Source of the DNA: Lactobacillus amylovorus DSM 20531
GTDB lineage: Bacteria; Bacillota; Bacilli; Lactobacillales; Lactobacillaceae
Length of the DNA stretch: 64,000 bases
Assembly (NCBI RefSeq): GCF_002706375.1
Contig: NZ_CP017706.1
Coordinates: 310,001 to 374,000, forward strand
Direction: 5' to 3'
In this document: positions 41,446 to 51,271 of the stretch, piece after piece
Layout: every line of letters begins with the position of its first letter
Numbering within the stretch: the first letter of the stretch is position 1
The notes under the pieces: model-generated
The model's database searches: none
Told to the model about the DNA's origin: nothing
Seen by the model: the letters and a program-made list of their open reading frames with translations, nothing else
Position numbers and translations under genes: made by a program

Positions 41446-42774
41446 CTAACCTCGCATCTTAAATTTAGCAATGAGAAATCCATCGTTGTTATCTTGGTCA
41501 GGCATTATTTTTAGCATCCCAGTCTTTGATTCCAACTTGCTGAGCTTGAATGGCTTTAATTCGAAATCGGGATGCAATTTTAAGAATTTTTCGACCACGG
41601 CTTCATCTTCTTCTACCGAAATTGAACAAGTAGAATAAACTAATTCACCGTCTTCTTTTAATAATGGACTAACTGAATCTAAAATTGCCAATTGAATTTT
41701 TTGTAAATTCTGCAAGTCGCGTTCAGTCTTAGTATAGCGAATTTCTGGCTTACGTCTTAATAAACCTAAACCAGAACAAGGTGCATCTACTAAAATCTTA
41801 GTAAATTCTCCCGGCTTGAAAACATCTTGTACTTTGCGCGCATCACAAGCTTTAATTTTAACCTTATTAGCTACATTCATTCTTTTCGCATTTTCTTTAA
41901 CTAAATGCAATTTCTTTTCATGAATGTCTAAAGCTGTTACATCACCGGCGACAACTCGCTCTGCCATTTGCACGGTTTTACCGCCCGGAGCACTACATGC
42001 GTCCAAAATATACTCTTCTTTGGAATCAAAATCAAAAGATTCTACCACTAAACTAGCGGCTTCATCTTGAATTGTCAATTTTCCGCGCTTGAATAAATCA
42101 CTTTGACTAACGCCGCCATGACCTAAAATTACATCATTAACAGATAAGTTAGACCATTCGGGTTCATAACCTTCCGTTTTTAGTTGATTAAAGACTTGAT
42201 CTCGATCACATAATGCTGAAATGCGGACACTATTTTTAGCCGGTTGATTGATGCTTTCAAGCAACTTTTTAGTACGGCCCATGCCCCAATGATTGGCAAA
42301 ATAATTTACTAGCCATTCAGGCATACTTTCTTTTACACTCAAATATTTTATTTCATCTTTTGCGTCAGGTAAAATTACGCCTCGTCTAATAAATGAACGT
42401 AAAATTCCATTCACTACACGATAGCCAGATGAGTGATGCTTGCCAAACTGTTTAGCAAGTTTATTTGCTTCATCTAAGACCGCGCGATTGGGAACTTTAT
42501 CCAAAAAGACAATTTGATAAATGGACATCAATAAAAGTGGCTTTAGATATTTCTCAGTTAATTTAGTTCTTACTAAGCCCTTCAATTGATACTCTAAAAA
42601 AAGTCGATACTGAATCGTCCCATAAACAATCTTAGTGGCTAAATTTTGATCAGCCTGTGAGAGATCTGAATGGTTAAGACTGTTATTTAGGCTGATGTTT
42701 GAATAGGATTTATCTTGTAAAACCTTGATTAATGTTTCTAAGCTGATTGCACGAGCGCTTTTACTTGTCGACAA
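41446..42774 (-). CDS. rsmB: 16S rRNA (cytosine-967-C5) methyltransferase
   Basis: A 442-residue RsmB/Sun enzyme. The N-terminal NusB-like RNA-binding domain (about 1-140) is followed by the SAM-dependent domain with 'ILDACSAPGGKTVQMAER', 'KILVDAPCSGLGLLRRKP' and YSTCSISVEEDE, the two catalytic cysteines. It overlaps fmt by 14 bases. Fits the fmt-rsmB-stp-prkC order. Confidence 0.95.
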   Translation of the reverse strand: MSTSKSARAISLETLIKVLQDKSYSNISLNNSLNHSDLSQADQNLATKIVYGTIQYRLFLEYQLKGLVRTKLTEKYLKPLLLMSIYQIVFLDKVPNRAVLDEANKLAKQFGKHHSSGYRVVNGILRSFIRRGVILPDAKDEIKYLSVKESMPEWLVNYFANHWGMGRTKKLLESINQPAKNSVRISALCDRDQVFNQLKTEGYEPEWSNLSVNDVILGHGGVSQSDLFKRGKLTIQDEAASLVVESFDFDSKEEYILDACSAPGGKTVQMAERVVAGDVTALDIHEKKLHLVKENAKRMNVANKVKIKACDARKVQDVFKPGEFTKILVDAPCSGLGLLRRKPEIRYTKTERDLQNLQKIQLAILDSVSPLLKEDGELVYSTCSISVEEDEAVVEKFLKLHPDFELKPFKLSKLESKTGMLKIMPDQDNNDGFLIAKFKMRG

Positions 42775-43705
42775 TTTCTTCTCCTGGTGTAAACTTGCTA
42801 CCTTGACCGTTCAAAAAGTTCTTAATATTCATGCGCTTCTTGCCGCTTGGTTGTACTTCAAGCAAATTCAAAACATTACCATCGGCAAAACTAATAGCGA
42901 AGCGACCTTTATTTGCGACAACTGAACCTGGCTTCAAATCTGTAGTTTCATCAGCAACTTCAGCCTTCCAAACCTTGAAACGCTTGCCTTCAACCATCAT
43001 GTAAGCGCCTGGATCTGGGTTAAGAGCACGAATTATATTATTGGCTTCAGTAGCTGTCATGCTAGTAGTGATTCTTTCTTGCTCTTTGGTAATATTAGGT
43101 GAAAAGACCACTTTATCAGGATCTTGAGGCGTCTTTTTAACAGTACCATCAATAATTGAAGGTAAAGTCTTAAGCAAAAGATCACGACCTACAATTGCCA
43201 ACTTGGCAAATAAAGTACCAGCATTATCATCCGGTTGAATCTTAATTGCTTCTTGAGCATAAATATCGCCGGCGTCCATCTTTTTGACCATTTCCATAAT
43301 GGTAATACCAGTTTCGGCATCCCCGTTAATTAAAGAATATTGGATTGGTGCACCGCCACGATACTTAGGCAAAAGTGAACCATGAACATTTACAGCAGCA
43401 ATTTTAACTGAATTCAAAAACTTAGTTGGCAAAAATTGACCATAGGCTGCAGTAACAATTAAGTCAGCGTGCATATCAATTAATTCTTGCATTTCGTCAG
43501 AGCCAGATAATTTTGCAGGTTGGTAAATAGGTAAATTATGTTTTTCTGCAGCAACCTTAGCTGGACTCTTAGTAATTTTTTGCTTACGTCCAACCTTCTT
43601 GTCTGGTTGAGTTACTACAGCCTTAATTTCATAATTATTTTCAATTAAACCTTCAAGTACTGGAACTGAAAATTCCGGTGTTCCCATAAATATTACTGAT
43701 GTCAT
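42761..43705 (-). CDS. fmt: Methionyl-tRNA formyltransferase
   Basis: A 314-residue enzyme that formylates initiator Met-tRNA. Motifs: 'FMGTPEFSVPVLEGLIENNY', VNVHGSLLPKYRGGAPI (catalytic Asn/His, Asp further on) and 'MDAGDIYAQEAIKI', with the C-terminal OB-like tRNA-binding domain to about residue 310. A peptide deformylase gene is not adjacent here, unlike in many Firmicutes. The gene is 13 bases from priA. Confidence 0.96.
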   Translation of the reverse strand: MTSVIFMGTPEFSVPVLEGLIENNYEIKAVVTQPDKKVGRKQKITKSPAKVAAEKHNLPIYQPAKLSGSDEMQELIDMHADLIVTAAYGQFLPTKFLNSVKIAAVNVHGSLLPKYRGGAPIQYSLINGDAETGITIMEMVKKMDAGDIYAQEAIKIQPDDNAGTLFAKLAIVGRDLLLKTLPSIIDGTVKKTPQDPDKVVFSPNITKEQERITTSMTATEANNIIRALNPDPGAYMMVEGKRFKVWKAEVADETTDLKPGSVVANKGRFAISFADGNVLNLLEVQPSGKKRMNIKNFLNGQGSKFTPGEEIVDK

Positions 43706-43718
43706 TACAGCATCTCCT

Positions 43719-46118
43719 CTACATTATTCTTTCTGGTTCATTATCAATAAAAATACTTAAGCCATACTTCTTTGCTTCCTGTGCGGAATCCTGAACATGG
43801 TGCAATAGTTTATTCAAATTAGGTTCTTTTTTATATTTTACCAGTATTTGGTAATAATATTGATTTTTTACACGAGAAATTGCACTTGGCGTTGGCCCTA
43901 AAATAATCGTTTCTGCATGAAGCTCTTTAGTTAAATAGCGTTTGATCTTAAAAGCTTCTCTTGCAGCGTTTTGCTCTTTTTTAGCAGCAATTGAAATTAA
44001 AACAGTAAAGAAGTATGGTGGATAGTTTCCGGCGTGTCTAACGTTCATTTCATAGCCATAAAAACGCTCATAGTCCTGCGTCTTAGCTAATTGAATAGCG
44101 TAGTGTTCCGGATTATATGTCTGGATCAGCACTTCTCCTTCTTTATCTGCTCGGCCAGCACGCCCAGCAACTTGCGTTAAAAGCTCAAATGTCTTTTCAG
44201 AAGCATTGTAATCTGAGAGCCACAAACCTGTATCGGCATTGATTACTCCTACCAAGGTTACATTAGGAAAATCCAAACCTTTGGCAATCATTTGCGTTCC
44301 AAGTAAAATATCTGCTTCGTGATTACCAAATGCATCCAAAATTTTCTTGTAGCTACCCTTTCTACGGGTGGTATCAACATCCATGCGTAAAATTCTAGCG
44401 CCTGGCAAAAGTTCTTCCAACTCTTCTTGTACTTTTTGCGTTCCAGTACCCAAAAAACGAATTTGAAAACTTTGACAATTAGGACAACGAGTAGGAATTG
44501 GTTCAGTGTGACCACAATAGTGACACTGCATGCTGTTAGTATCCTTATGCAAGTTCAAAGATACATCACAGTTAGGACATTTTAAGACAAAGCCACATTC
44601 TCGACAAAGCATAAAGTTGGCAAAACCGCGACGGTTAAGCATCAAAATAACTTGTTCTTTTTTCTCTAGTCGCTTTTTAATCGCATCAACTAGTTCAAGC
44701 GATAAATCAAATTGGCCGCCTGCAAATTGAACATGTTTTAAATCGATTAATCTTACTTTAGGCAGCTTCTTATTGTTGGCTCTCTTGGTTAGTCGTAAAA
44801 GATGATAGACATTCTTTTGTGCCCTTGCACGGCTTCCTAAAGACGGCGTTGCGCTGCCTAATACAAGTGGACAGTAATGGTATTTACTGCGCCAGATAGC
44901 TACATCTCGAGCGTTATAGCGCGGATCAGACTCTTGCTTGTATGATGACTCGTGTTCCTCATCGATCACGATTAAGCCGATATTTTTAAGCGGTGCAAAA
45001 ACCGCACTTCTGGCACCAACTACTACTTTGGTTTCGCCGCGGCGTATTCTGCGCCATTCATCATATTTTTCTCCTTCAGATAACGCACTGTGCAAGACAG
45101 CAACTTCTTGACCAAATCTGGCCTTTACCTGACGCACCATCTGTGGGGTAAGCGAAATCTCTGGCACCAGCATCAAGGCGGTTCTGCCTTGGGCTAAAGC
45201 TTTACTGATGGCATGCAAATAAACTTCAGTCTTGCCGCTACCAGTAATTCCTTCAAGCAAAAATGTTTCAGCTTTTTTCTCATCGATAGCTTTGGCAATT
45301 TCGTCTAAAGCATGTTGTTGTTCATCATTTAACTTGATTGGAGCTGGTTTTTCATCATCTTTAAAGCCGGCTAAAGGATCACGATAAACTTCAACTGCCT
45401 TTTTCTTTAGCCAGCCTTTTTTAACAGCCGAATTCAAGACTGCAGCGGTTAAACCCAATCCAGCTTCTAATTCCTTTTGTGTTTTGGGATAAGCATCGGT
45501 ATGTTCAATGATATCCATCAAAAGCTGCTTTTGCTTTACCGCATTTTGCCGCAAAGTATTATAGATTTTAGTATATTCTTCCGGTGCCAAAGCCAATGCA
45601 TATTGATTTTCCTTTTTCTTTTTAGCCTTATTGTCGACAACATACTCAATCTTGGCATCATCATTTTTTAGCAAACTGCGGATTTTCTTGATTTGTGTTG
45701 AATCTGTTATTTTATTTAAATCAATGGGATCGCCTTGAAAAAACGGCATCTCTTTAGCCTTTGAACTAGCAGGTAGCAATAGTTTACGATAGCCTGCCCG
45801 CATCACCCATGGCAGCATAGCCTGTAAAATTTTGATCCGGTATGAATAAATATTTTGTGCTAAATCTGCAGATAATTTAACTAATTCAGGCGTTAGTGGC
45901 GGCATTTCATCAACCACTACCAACAAATCCTTCATTTTGCCTTTAAAATTGCTAGTTTCAGATAGGCCGACAACAAAGCCTTGCACTTTTCTGGGTCCAA
46001 AAGGTACTACTACTCTTGACCCGACTTGGATTTCCTTCTCAATGTCAGAGGGAACATGATATTCAAAAACGCGATCAGTCTGTCGCGCCGCAACATCTAC
46101 AATCACTTGAGCAATCAT
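43719..46118 (-). CDS. priA: Primosomal protein N' (replication restart helicase PriA)
   Basis: A 799-residue superfamily 2 helicase that reloads the replisome at stalled forks. The N-terminal 3'-DNA-binding domain (residues 1-100) precedes Walker A 'LEGITGSGKTEVYLH', the Walker B IVIDEEHESSY, and a zinc cluster (CRECG, CPNC, CHYCG, CPNC). The helicase C motif 'LTQVAGRAGRADKEGEVLIQ' closes. Standard length; downstream of rpoZ. Confidence 0.96.
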   Translation of the reverse strand: MIAQVIVDVAARQTDRVFEYHVPSDIEKEIQVGSRVVVPFGPRKVQGFVVGLSETSNFKGKMKDLLVVVDEMPPLTPELVKLSADLAQNIYSYRIKILQAMLPWVMRAGYRKLLLPASSKAKEMPFFQGDPIDLNKITDSTQIKKIRSLLKNDDAKIEYVVDNKAKKKKENQYALALAPEEYTKIYNTLRQNAVKQKQLLMDIIEHTDAYPKTQKELEAGLGLTAAVLNSAVKKGWLKKKAVEVYRDPLAGFKDDEKPAPIKLNDEQQHALDEIAKAIDEKKAETFLLEGITGSGKTEVYLHAISKALAQGRTALMLVPEISLTPQMVRQVKARFGQEVAVLHSALSEGEKYDEWRRIRRGETKVVVGARSAVFAPLKNIGLIVIDEEHESSYKQESDPRYNARDVAIWRSKYHYCPLVLGSATPSLGSRARAQKNVYHLLRLTKRANNKKLPKVRLIDLKHVQFAGGQFDLSLELVDAIKKRLEKKEQVILMLNRRGFANFMLCRECGFVLKCPNCDVSLNLHKDTNSMQCHYCGHTEPIPTRCPNCQSFQIRFLGTGTQKVQEELEELLPGARILRMDVDTTRRKGSYKKILDAFGNHEADILLGTQMIAKGLDFPNVTLVGVINADTGLWLSDYNASEKTFELLTQVAGRAGRADKEGEVLIQTYNPEHYAIQLAKTQDYERFYGYEMNVRHAGNYPPYFFTVLISIAAKKEQNAAREAFKIKRYLTKELHAETIILGPTPSAISRVKNQYYYQILVKYKKEPNLNKLLHHVQDSAQEAKKYGLSIFIDNEPERIM

Positions 46119-46130
46119 CTAATCACCTGT

Positions 46131-46162
46131 AAAAAAGACCTTCACCCCATAGGATGAAGGTC
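46131..46162 (-). terminator. Intrinsic terminator or attenuator between rpoZ and priA
   Basis: On the minus strand: GACCTTCATCC / GGGTGAAGGTC stem, four-base loop, then a TTTTTT run. It sits six bases after the rpoZ stop and before the priA start, so it separates gmk-rpoZ from the priA operon or lets a fraction pass. Confidence 0.85.
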
Positions 46163-46168
46163 AATTAA

Positions 46169-46393
46169 TTAATCTTCGAGGTTAACCTCGGCATGTGCTG
46201 GGTCAACTGTAACTTTTCCAGCAGCTATTTCTTCAAGCGCCTTACCAACGGCCTTATCACACTTAAAGTGTTCAAGTGTTGGGGGATCGCCAGCTTCAAG
46301 TTCATGTGCTCTCTTAGCAGCAAGAACAGATAATGAGTAACGTGAGTCAACACGTGACAATAATTTATCAATTGATGGGTAAGTAATTCTCAT
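46169..46393 (-). CDS. rpoZ: DNA-directed RNA polymerase omega subunit
   Basis: A 74-residue omega subunit (starts [20 protein letters not shown]; helix '[15 protein letters not shown]'), with the conserved AAKRA that binds the beta' subunit. It lies two bases from gmk, the standard pair. A flavoprotein/CoA gene (coaBC) that often follows in bacilli is absent here. Confidence 0.95.
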   Translation of the reverse strand: MRITYPSIDKLLSRVDSRYSLSVLAAKRAHELEAGDPPTLEHFKCDKAVGKALEEIAAGKVTVDPAHAEVNLED

Positions 46394-46395
46394 AA

Positions 46396-47010
46396 TTAAT
46401 CCTCCTTGACCATCTTGCGGTAGTCATCAATTACACGTTTAACACTGACATGTTCTGCATCAACAATTGCTTTAATATGATCTACTGCATTAGCTACTGT
46501 ATCATTAACTACTGCATAATCATAGTCTTCCATTTCTAGAATTTCATTTCTGGCTTGCTTGATACGACCACGAATTACTTCTTCTGGTTCTGTACCACGA
46601 TGTTCTAATCGCAAATGCAAAGTATGTAAATCAGGTGGGGTTAAAAAGATGAATACGCCATCTGGCATCTTTTCACGCACTTTTTGTGCCCCATTGACAT
46701 CAATTTCAAGTAAAACATCCTTGCCTTCATGAAGCATCTTCTTCACTGGAGCGAGGGGCGTTCCATAATGATGTCCAACATATTCATTATATTCTAATAG
46801 CTCCCCATTTTTAATAGCTTCTTGAAAACGTTCCTCGCTGACAAAGAAGTAATCCTTGCCGTCAACTTCACCTGGACGAGATTTTCTAGTAGTCATTGAG
46901 ACTGAATATTCAAATGGAAAGACCTTGTTCTCCACAATAGCACTTTTTACAGTCCCTTTACCAACACCTGAGGGACCGGAAAGTACAAGTAATAAACCTT
47001 TATCTGCCAT
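46396..47010 (-). CDS. gmk: Guanylate kinase
   Basis: A 204-residue GMP kinase. P-loop '[18 protein letters not shown]' is at residues about 6-23, the GMP-binding '[20 protein letters not shown]' follows, and the lid region '[19 protein letters not shown]' is seen. RBS GGAG at the start. First gene of the minus-strand block that continues to thiN. Confidence 0.97.
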   Translation of the reverse strand: MADKGLLLVLSGPSGVGKGTVKSAIVENKVFPFEYSVSMTTRKSRPGEVDGKDYFFVSEERFQEAIKNGELLEYNEYVGHHYGTPLAPVKKMLHEGKDVLLEIDVNGAQKVREKMPDGVFIFLTPPDLHTLHLRLEHRGTEPEEVIRGRIKQARNEILEMEDYDYAVVNDTVANAVDHIKAIVDAEHVSVKRVIDDYRKMVKED

Positions 47011-47108
47011 GCTGAACTCCTCTTAGTAACTATTAATATATCTAGTTTGCACTAAAATCGCGAGATTTTCAAGTTTTCACTTTTTATTATTTTGTATGTG
47101 TCAAACAC

Positions 47109-47137
47109 TTGTTTTGCAGAACCAAAGTTCGTATAAT
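47109..47137 (+). promoter_or_regulatory. Promoter of the small gene at 47,176
   Basis: TTGTTT at 47,109-47,114 and TATAAT at 47,132-47,137 are separated by exactly 17 bp, directed at the + strand gene. Confidence 0.75.
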
Positions 47138-47175
47138 TATTTTATCGAACAACGGTTCAGTAAAGGATGATCAAT

Positions 47176-47460
47176 ATGACTAATTTTTTAACCAAAAAAC
47201 TAAAAAAAGCTTATCACTATTTGTTCGAATACAATACTGATAAGCTTTGTATTTATAGCCAATTTAATGGCATAATTTTAGCACGTCTGTCTTATGCTAT
47301 TTTGCACAAGAATTATATTTTAATTACCTTTCAGGATGGTAGCTACGAGATTGGCCAAATTCCCAAAAGAATTTCAATTGGACGTTTCGTTTTACGCGAC
47401 ATCGATCGAAAAATATTACGCATCGTTGATATCGATGATATTTTTCGTGTCGACCTATAA
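47176..47460 (+). CDS. Small protein of unknown function
   Basis: A 94-residue basic protein (starts MTNFLTKKLKKAYHYLFEYN) with an alternation of strands such as 'ILARLSYAILHKNYILITF' and 'KRISIGRFVLRDIDRKILRI'. The ATG at 47,176 is preferred over an ATG three codons upstream because AAGG is nine bases before it. It has its own promoter and runs head-on to the ASCH gene, with both stop codons adjacent. Unknown family. Confidence 0.7.
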   Translation: MTNFLTKKLKKAYHYLFEYNTDKLCIYSQFNGIILARLSYAILHKNYILITFQDGSYEIGQIPKRISIGRFVLRDIDRKILRIVDIDDIFRVDL

Positions 47461-47901
47461 TTAGCCCACTTTAGTAAAGGTCTCGCAGACCACCTCAGTA
47501 TCCTCGGTAAATTTTTTACCTAATTCTTCCTTGCATTCCCAGGTGAAAAAAGCCTCATGAACTTTTCTCCAAGATTCATAGTTGCGATCGCCTTCACCTT
47601 CTAAGTAAGCGTGTTTTTCAGACACGTTTTTAAATGGCATGATCTCCACGGTCTCATTTTTTATGACGCATACTGGTTGATTATTACCATCTAAGACAAT
47701 CGAATACATGCCAACAACTGGCACATCATCTGCTGATATATAGATGCTTGTTGTTGCTGTCTTGATTCCTCTATTAATCAAATCACTCAAAACATCTGCA
47801 TCGTGACTATTAGCACCAAATGCATAAGCTCCTTCTAATGCATTCGGTGCTATTTTATTTTTTTGACAAAATTCATTCCAAAATTTGCTAATACTATTCA
47901 T
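47461..47901 (-). CDS. ASCH domain protein
   Basis: A 146-residue ASCH-fold protein. 'YAFGANSHDADVLSDLINRG', then KTATTSI and 'VVGMYSIVLDGNNQPVCVIK' and the C-terminal 'HEAFFTWECKEELGKKFTED' match the ASCH superfamily, PUA-like proteins proposed to bind RNA or act on modified nucleosides. It overlaps recN by eight bases and ends that operon. Confidence 0.9.
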   Translation of the reverse strand: MNSISKFWNEFCQKNKIAPNALEGAYAFGANSHDADVLSDLINRGIKTATTSIYISADDVPVVGMYSIVLDGNNQPVCVIKNETVEIMPFKNVSEKHAYLEGEGDRNYESWRKVHEAFFTWECKEELGKKFTEDTEVVCETFTKVG

Positions 47902-49576
47902 CTTTTATGCTCTTAATCAAATCAGCGGCATTCTTCTTAGCTGCATCTGTCACGTCTTGTCCGGCCATCATTTGTGCAATGGCAGTAATTGTTTCTTCCT
48001 TGCTTAATGGGCCAATCTGAGTGAAGGTTGAACCATCTTTTACTTGCTTAGCCACAAGATAACGTTGATCACCTGCAGCAGCTACTTGAGGTGAGTGCGT
48101 AATTGCAATTACCTGCTTGTTGTGACCAATAGAATGCATCTTTTTACCAATCGCAGCAGAAACACGACCAGAAACACCAGTATCAATTTCGTCAAAAATC
48201 ATTGTTCCTACCGGTTCAACGCGGCTAAAGATAGCCTTCAAAGCTAAAATCAATCTTGATTGTTCACCACCAGAAACAATTTTTACTAATGGCATCAAAT
48301 CTTCACCAGGGTTTGGAGCAATGAGAAATACAATTTCATCTGTACCCTTTTTAGTAAAGGTTTTAGTTTCATCAAAATTGATTGAGAAGCGAGCTTTTTC
48401 CATGTATAAATCAGCAAGCTCTTGCTTAATTTGCTCTTCTAGTGAATGCGCTACTTTTTCACGAGTTAAATGCAACTTGCGTGCTTTTTGCGTTAAACGT
48501 TTTTCTACTTCTGCAACTTCAGCTTGAATCTTCTCTTCATCAAGGCCACCAGTTTCAAACTGGCTGAGTTCTTTTTGTACCTTGCTGTAGAAATCAAACA
48601 CGTCTTTCAATGTTGGACCGTACTTTTTCTTCAAAGAATTCAAAGTATCAAGTCGATTAGTGACATATTGGAAACGTTCTTCGTCAAAATCCATCTGGTC
48701 CATCAAGTTGGACAATTCACTGCGAGCATCATTTAAAGCATAAACACCGTCATCAACAGTTTTGGCAAAGTCCTTAAACTTGGAACCAAACTCCGTTAAG
48801 TCGGTAGCCGCATTCTGTGCATCCCCCAACAATGTGGCTATTCCATGCTCATCATCATCGTAAAGCTGCATAAAGTAGTTAGCCGTATCTGCGATCTTTT
48901 GATAATTATTCAGCTCGTTATACTCTTCTTCGAGCTTTTCATCTTCTTCAGGATCCTCTAAGTCAGCGGATTCCAATTCATTATTTTGAAATTGCAAAAT
49001 ATCTTGCTTTTGTGCCAATTCCTGTGCATCCTGACGCAAATGACGCAGTTGACTGGTCAGCTTTTGCCATTTTTCAAAATCAGCTTGATAATCTGCCAAA
49101 TCATCCTTAAAAGAAGCTGGTGCATAATTATCAATCAAATCAATCTGACGATCCTGATCCATTAGAATTTGCTGATCGTGCTGGCCATGAATATCAACTA
49201 AATAATGGCCTAAATCACGCAAAACGTTAATCGTCGTGAGCTGTCCATTAATTCGTACTACGTTTCTGCCTTTAACCGCCAGTTCACGGCTAATTACCAA
49301 CTGATCATCATCATGAGGCAAACCATATTGATCGCATAGTTGAGCAATTTTTTCTTTCTGGTCATCAAGCTCAAACAGTCCTGTAATGACAGCCTTATTT
49401 TCACCCGATCTGATCATTTCTTTTTGACCGCGACCACCCATTAACAATGAAACAGCATCAATAATAATCGATTTACCAGCACCGGTTTCACCAATAATGA
49501 CCGTCATCTTTTCTTGAAAGCGAACCTTCAGACTTTTAATAATCGCAAAGTTTTTAATATCCAGTTCGACTAGCAT
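47894..49576 (-). CDS. recN: DNA repair protein RecN
   Basis: A 560-residue SMC-like double-strand break repair protein. Walker A 'VIIGETGAGKSIIIDAVSLL' is near the N-terminus, followed by a long coiled-coil middle (about 160-390), and the signature 'VSGGEQSRLILALKAIFSRV' with Walker B/D region 'TMIFDEIDTGVSGRVSAAIG' and ITHSPQVAAA. It follows tlyA directly; the argR gene usually found between them in bacilli is missing. Confidence 0.97.
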   Translation of the reverse strand: MLVELDIKNFAIIKSLKVRFQEKMTVIIGETGAGKSIIIDAVSLLMGGRGQKEMIRSGENKAVITGLFELDDQKEKIAQLCDQYGLPHDDDQLVISRELAVKGRNVVRINGQLTTINVLRDLGHYLVDIHGQHDQQILMDQDRQIDLIDNYAPASFKDDLADYQADFEKWQKLTSQLRHLRQDAQELAQKQDILQFQNNELESADLEDPEEDEKLEEEYNELNNYQKIADTANYFMQLYDDDEHGIATLLGDAQNAATDLTEFGSKFKDFAKTVDDGVYALNDARSELSNLMDQMDFDEERFQYVTNRLDTLNSLKKKYGPTLKDVFDFYSKVQKELSQFETGGLDEEKIQAEVAEVEKRLTQKARKLHLTREKVAHSLEEQIKQELADLYMEKARFSINFDETKTFTKKGTDEIVFLIAPNPGEDLMPLVKIVSGGEQSRLILALKAIFSRVEPVGTMIFDEIDTGVSGRVSAAIGKKMHSIGHNKQVIAITHSPQVAAAGDQRYLVAKQVKDGSTFTQIGPLSKEETITAIAQMMAGQDVTDAAKKNAADLIKSIKDE

Positions 49577-49586
49577 CTCATCACTC

Positions 49587-50399
49587 CTAAAGCCCGTTTA
49601 CAGCGCGCTCGACTACTTCCTCTGGGGTACCTTGCCATAGGTTATGACCACCATCTGCTTCATCTTTTTGCAAATGAATCAAAAATTCGATATTGCCTTT
49701 ACCACCCTTAATAGGTGAATAATCAACGCCTAAAACGTTGAAGCCGATGTCCAAAGCTTTTTGCATAGTATGTTCAATGACTTGCTTATGAACTTCATGA
49801 TCATGCACAATGCCATGCTTACCCACATTTTCAGGACCAGCTTCAAATTGAGGCTTAATCAAACAAACAGCATCGCATTTATCCTTCAAAATGGCATACA
49901 TTGGCGGCATGATCAAATCAAGTGAAATAAATGAAACATCGGTCATCGCAAAGTCAGGCAAACCTTGATCAAAATCTTCCGGCTTAGAGTAACGGAAATT
50001 TTGCTTTTCCATTACCACAACTCTTGGATCATCGCGGAGTTGCCAAGCGAGCTGATTATAACCAACATCTAATGCATAAACCATCTTGGCACCATTTTGC
50101 AATGCTACATCGGTAAAACCACCAGTTGAAGCACCAATATCCAGACAGATCTTATCCTTTAAATCAATATCAAAAACTTTTAAGGCTTTTTCTAATTTAA
50201 AACCGCCACGCGAAACATACTTTTTTCCATCATCTTTAACGTAAAACTTTTCGCCTTCTGGAAATTTAGTTCCGCTTTTATCAATTCTTTGATGATTATG
50301 ATCAGAAACCAGTCCCGCCATAATTGCTCTTTGTGCTGTAGAACGAGAGTGAAAAATTCCTTGTTCTGCTAATAAAATATCCGCTCTTTGCTTTGTCAT
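49587..50399 (-). CDS. tlyA: TlyA-family rRNA 2'-O-methyltransferase / hemolysin-like
   Basis: A 270-residue protein with an N-terminal S4 RNA-binding domain ('RADILLAEQGIFHSRSTAQR') and an FtsJ-type methyltransferase domain ('CLDIGASTGGFTDVALQNGA', VYALDVGYNQLAWQLRDD, MTDVSFISLDL). TlyA proteins methylate 16S/23S rRNA; older annotations call them hemolysin. Follows ispA with zero gap. Confidence 0.93.
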   Translation of the reverse strand: MTKQRADILLAEQGIFHSRSTAQRAIMAGLVSDHNHQRIDKSGTKFPEGEKFYVKDDGKKYVSRGGFKLEKALKVFDIDLKDKICLDIGASTGGFTDVALQNGAKMVYALDVGYNQLAWQLRDDPRVVVMEKQNFRYSKPEDFDQGLPDFAMTDVSFISLDLIMPPMYAILKDKCDAVCLIKPQFEAGPENVGKHGIVHDHEVHKQVIEHTMQKALDIGFNVLGVDYSPIKGGKGNIEFLIHLQKDEADGGHNLWQGTPEEVVERAVNGL

Positions 50400-51269
50400 T
50401 TATAACACCTTTTGATATAGATCCAAAAATCCTGCCAAGATTTCACCATTCAGGCCGTGCAAATCATCTTTGGCTTGCTTAATCAAATCCCTTAATTCTT
50501 TACGACTCTTGTCAATGCCAAGAAGAGTCAAGGTATTGTTCTTGCCTTCTTCTTGGTCCTTATGCGTTGCTTTACCAGCTTCTTCGCTAGTTTCAACAAC
50601 ATCAACGAGATCATCATAAATTTGATAAGAGCGACCAAAGGCCTTAGCATAGTCAATTAACTTAACTTGTTCAATATCTGTAGCCTTAGCATAAACAGCG
50701 GCCATTTCAACACTAGCTTGGATTAAGCAACCGGTTTTTAGCCATTCCATCTTATTGATAAAATCAGCATCCCCAGCAACACTTTCATTATTGGTAGAAT
50801 CAATATCCAAATATTGACCGCCAACCATACCGTTAGGACCAACTGCTTGCGTAATAATTTTTACCAATTCCGCAGAATTACTGCCTTGGGCAATCCATTG
50901 AATTCCGAGTGGCAACAAGGCATCCCCAGCTAAAATTGCTTCAGCTTCGCCCCACTTTTTATGACTGGTCAATTTGCCGCGACGATAATCATCATTATCC
51001 ATTGCAGGTAAATCATCATGAATCAGTGAATAAGTATGAATTAATTCAATTCCGCAGGCAATTCTAATTTCTGGTTCTTCAATCTTCTTTCCTAAGGCAT
51101 TTAGTGTAGCTAAGAAAAGAAGTGGTCTAAGGCGCTTGCCACCAGCCATTACTGAATATGACATAGTTTGACTAATCTTTTTGCTATCAACTTCATCAGC
51201 TAAGTGCTTAGCTAAATAATCATCAATAACGGGTGTCCAATCATCTTTAAAGTAAGTAAATGCTGTCAT
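50400..51269 (-). CDS. ispA: Farnesyl/geranyltranstransferase (short-chain prenyl synthase)
   Basis: A 289-residue trans-prenyl diphosphate synthase. First Asp-rich motif LIHDDLPAMDNDDYRRG and second 'RSYQIYDDLVDVVETSEEAG' with 'ATHKDQEEGKNNTLTLLG'. It makes farnesyl diphosphate feeding undecaprenyl phosphate and hence cell-wall synthesis. Located in the conserved xseA-xseB-ispA-tlyA cluster. Confidence 0.96.
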   Translation of the reverse strand: MTAFTYFKDDWTPVIDDYLAKHLADEVDSKKISQTMSYSVMAGGKRLRPLLFLATLNALGKKIEEPEIRIACGIELIHTYSLIHDDLPAMDNDDYRRGKLTSHKKWGEAEAILAGDALLPLGIQWIAQGSNSAELVKIITQAVGPNGMVGGQYLDIDSTNNESVAGDADFINKMEWLKTGCLIQASVEMAAVYAKATDIEQVKLIDYAKAFGRSYQIYDDLVDVVETSEEAGKATHKDQEEGKNNTLTLLGIDKSRKELRDLIKQAKDDLHGLNGEILAGFLDLYQKVL

Positions 51270-51271
51270 TT

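Noticed and set aside
46131..46162. A coaBC remnant between rpoZ and priA
   Set aside because: Only a terminator hairpin is present; no coding trace of the flavoprotein.
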